From the NCBI RefSeq assembly GCF_050947335.1, contig NC_134993.1, forward strand, positions 1,178,001 through 1,242,000: 64,000 nt of DNA, in the 5' to 3' direction. Below the pieces are notes generated by a model that saw only the letters and a program-made list of their open reading frames with translations, made no database searches and was not told the origin of the DNA. Below are positions 63,202-64,000 of the stretch, piece by piece. Position 1 is the stretch's first letter. The number at the start of each line of letters is the position of its first letter. A program made the position numbers and the translations under genes. This DNA comes from Megachile rotundata. Its lineage: Eukaryota; Arthropoda; Insecta; Hymenoptera; Megachilidae.

Positions 63202-64000
63202 GATCACACAATCACAATCACACAATCACGATCACACAATCACGATTACGCAAACACGATCACACAATCACGATCACACAATCACGATCACACAATCACT
63301 ATCACACAATCACACAATCACACAATCACACAATCACAATCACACAATCACACAGTCACAATCCCACAATCACGATCACACAATCACAATCACACAATCA
63401 CAATCACACAATCGCGATCACACAATCACAATCACGCAGTCACACAGTCACAATCCCACAATCACGATCACACAATCACGATCGCACAGTCACGATCACA
63501 CGATCACGATCACACAATCACAATCACACAATCACAATCACACAATCACAATCACACAATCACGATCACACAATCACCATCACACACTCACCATCACACA
63601 ATCACGATCACACAATCACGATCACACAATCACGATCACACTATCACGATCACACAATCACAGTCACACAATCACAATCACACAATCACAATCACAATCA
63701 CGATCACACAGTCACGATCACACGATCACGATCACACGATCACGATCACACAATCACGATCACACAATCACGATCAGACTATCACGATCACACAATCACC
63801 GTCACACAATCACAATCACACAATCACAATCACAATCACGATCACACAGTCACGACCACACGATCACGGTCACACGATCATGATCACACAATCACAATCA
63901 CACAATCACGATCACACAATCACGATCACACAATCACGATCACACAATCACGATCACACAATCACGATCACACAACAACGATCACACAATCGCTATCACA
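63202..64000 (+). repeat. Third copy of the 59-kb mixed segment (cut by window end)
   Basis: From the cacgattacgcaaacacg landmark at 63241 the string follows 58990-59740 at offsets of about 4228 to 4256 (two units gained). It keeps gatcgcacag (63480), cacactcacc (63587), cagactatc (63775) and caacaacgatc (63973). It is still inside the array at the last base, so the array continues beyond the window. Confidence 0.83.

Larger units (their letters stand above)
1..64000 (+). repeat. Megasatellite-scale tandem array of a 14-bp unit (whole window)
   Basis: Every line of the window is built from the 14-bp unit acacaatcacaatc or close variants, always in the same orientation. The unit divides into a 6-bp module (acaatc) and an 8-bp module (acacaatc); extra single modules appear at many places, giving local 8-, 20- or 22-bp steps. 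Common variants are acacaatcacgatc, acacagtcacaatc, acacaatcaccatc, acacaatcactatc and acaatcccacaatc. The consensus has 36% GC but no G on this strand. No stretch departs from this pattern, so no unique gene-bearing sequence is present. This is satellite DNA by structure; the family name and host are not recognisable to me. A eukaryotic origin is inferred from the length and absence of genes. Confidence 0.98.

Noticed and set aside
1..64000. CRISPR array
   Set aside because: The repeats are directly adjacent 14-bp units without unique spacers of constant length. No leader and no cas genes are present.
1..64000. Telomeric repeat
   Set aside because: The unit does not resemble the TTAGGG, TTTAGGG or TTAGG families, and its GT-rich strand has only isolated single Gs. 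Subtelomeric location remains possible but is not shown.
1..64000. Centromeric satellite with a CENP-B box
   Set aside because: I looked for the CENP-B box pattern (TTCG with a CGGG half) and saw nothing like it. The 14-bp unit is also far shorter than typical centromeric monomers. A pericentromeric location cannot be excluded.
1..64000. G-quadruplex-forming array
   Set aside because: The reverse strand is GT-rich, but the Gs are single, without the G runs needed for quadruplexes. Weak alternation of purine and pyrimidine in short cacaca stretches is too short to argue for Z-DNA.
1..64000. Histidine-rich metal-binding or ice-binding repeat protein gene
   Set aside because: The HNHDH and TITIT motifs look suggestive, but they arise in every frame from the same 14-mer. 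Stop and start both come from one ATGA variant, and there is no signal peptide or flanking gene structure.
1..64000. tRNA, rRNA or other structured RNA gene, transposon or insertion sequence
   Set aside because: The sequence holds only 14-bp family units in one orientation. There are no inverted repeats, no G-containing stems and no transposase-like reading frame.

Overview
The whole 64 kb window is one uninterrupted, strictly head-to-tail tandem array. I see no unique (non-repeat) sequence, no believable gene, no RNA gene and no transposable element on either strand. The basic unit is 14 bp, acacaatcacaatc on the + strand (A7 C5 T2 G0). It is best read as two related modules, 6 bp (acaatc) and 8 bp (acacaatc). 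Variants mostly replace one A by G, C or T at fixed positions, so the + strand stays very poor in G throughout and the - strand is the GT-rich strand. A gene-free satellite block this long suggests a eukaryotic genome, probably a heterochromatic, subtelomeric or pericentromeric region assembled from long reads. The sequence alone does not identify the species.

Layout. From 1 to about 43 kb the units are diverse, and particular strings of variants form long-range higher-order blocks. Blocks of 1 to 7 kb recur at constant or nearly constant offsets: 1-2665 with 4293-6957 (offset 4292); 2668-4708 with 33137-35177 (30469); about 14.05-21.1 kb with 30.6-37.7 kb (16.5-16.7 kb); about 19.7-26.6 kb with 44.2-51.1 kb (about 24.5 kb); 25.0-26.4 kb with 28.9-30.3 kb (3904); about 38.6-43.0 kb with 51.0-55.3 kb (about 12.35 kb). 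Where offsets drift inside a pair, they mostly drift by 14 bp or by sums of 6, 8 and 14 bp, as expected for in-register slippage or unequal exchange. From 55.5 kb to the end the array contains nearly pure runs of the consensus: 55502-58643 with a single G, 61476-61767, and 62546-63201. These look like recent local expansions. Two of them sit in the same flanking context with very different lengths (3142 and 292 bp).

Open reading frames. Long forward ORFs, up to 1342 codons, are a by-product of the repeat. In the consensus every T is followed by C, so no stop codon can form in any forward frame. Because 14 is not a multiple of 3, all three frames encode the same 14-residue cycle (HNHNHTITITQSQS, 42 bp). 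The reverse strand has a TGA every 14 bp and is closed in all frames. Most ORF starts and ends fall at a recurring variant, tcaaggtcacacaatgacg, whose ATGA closes one frame and opens another. None of these ORFs is annotated as a gene.

What is notable is the layered duplication history written in unit variants, the quantised indels, and the contrast between the diversified left part and the homogenised right part. I found no convincing evidence of a new functional system. Near-identical copies also mean that assembly collapse or misjoining must be kept in mind.
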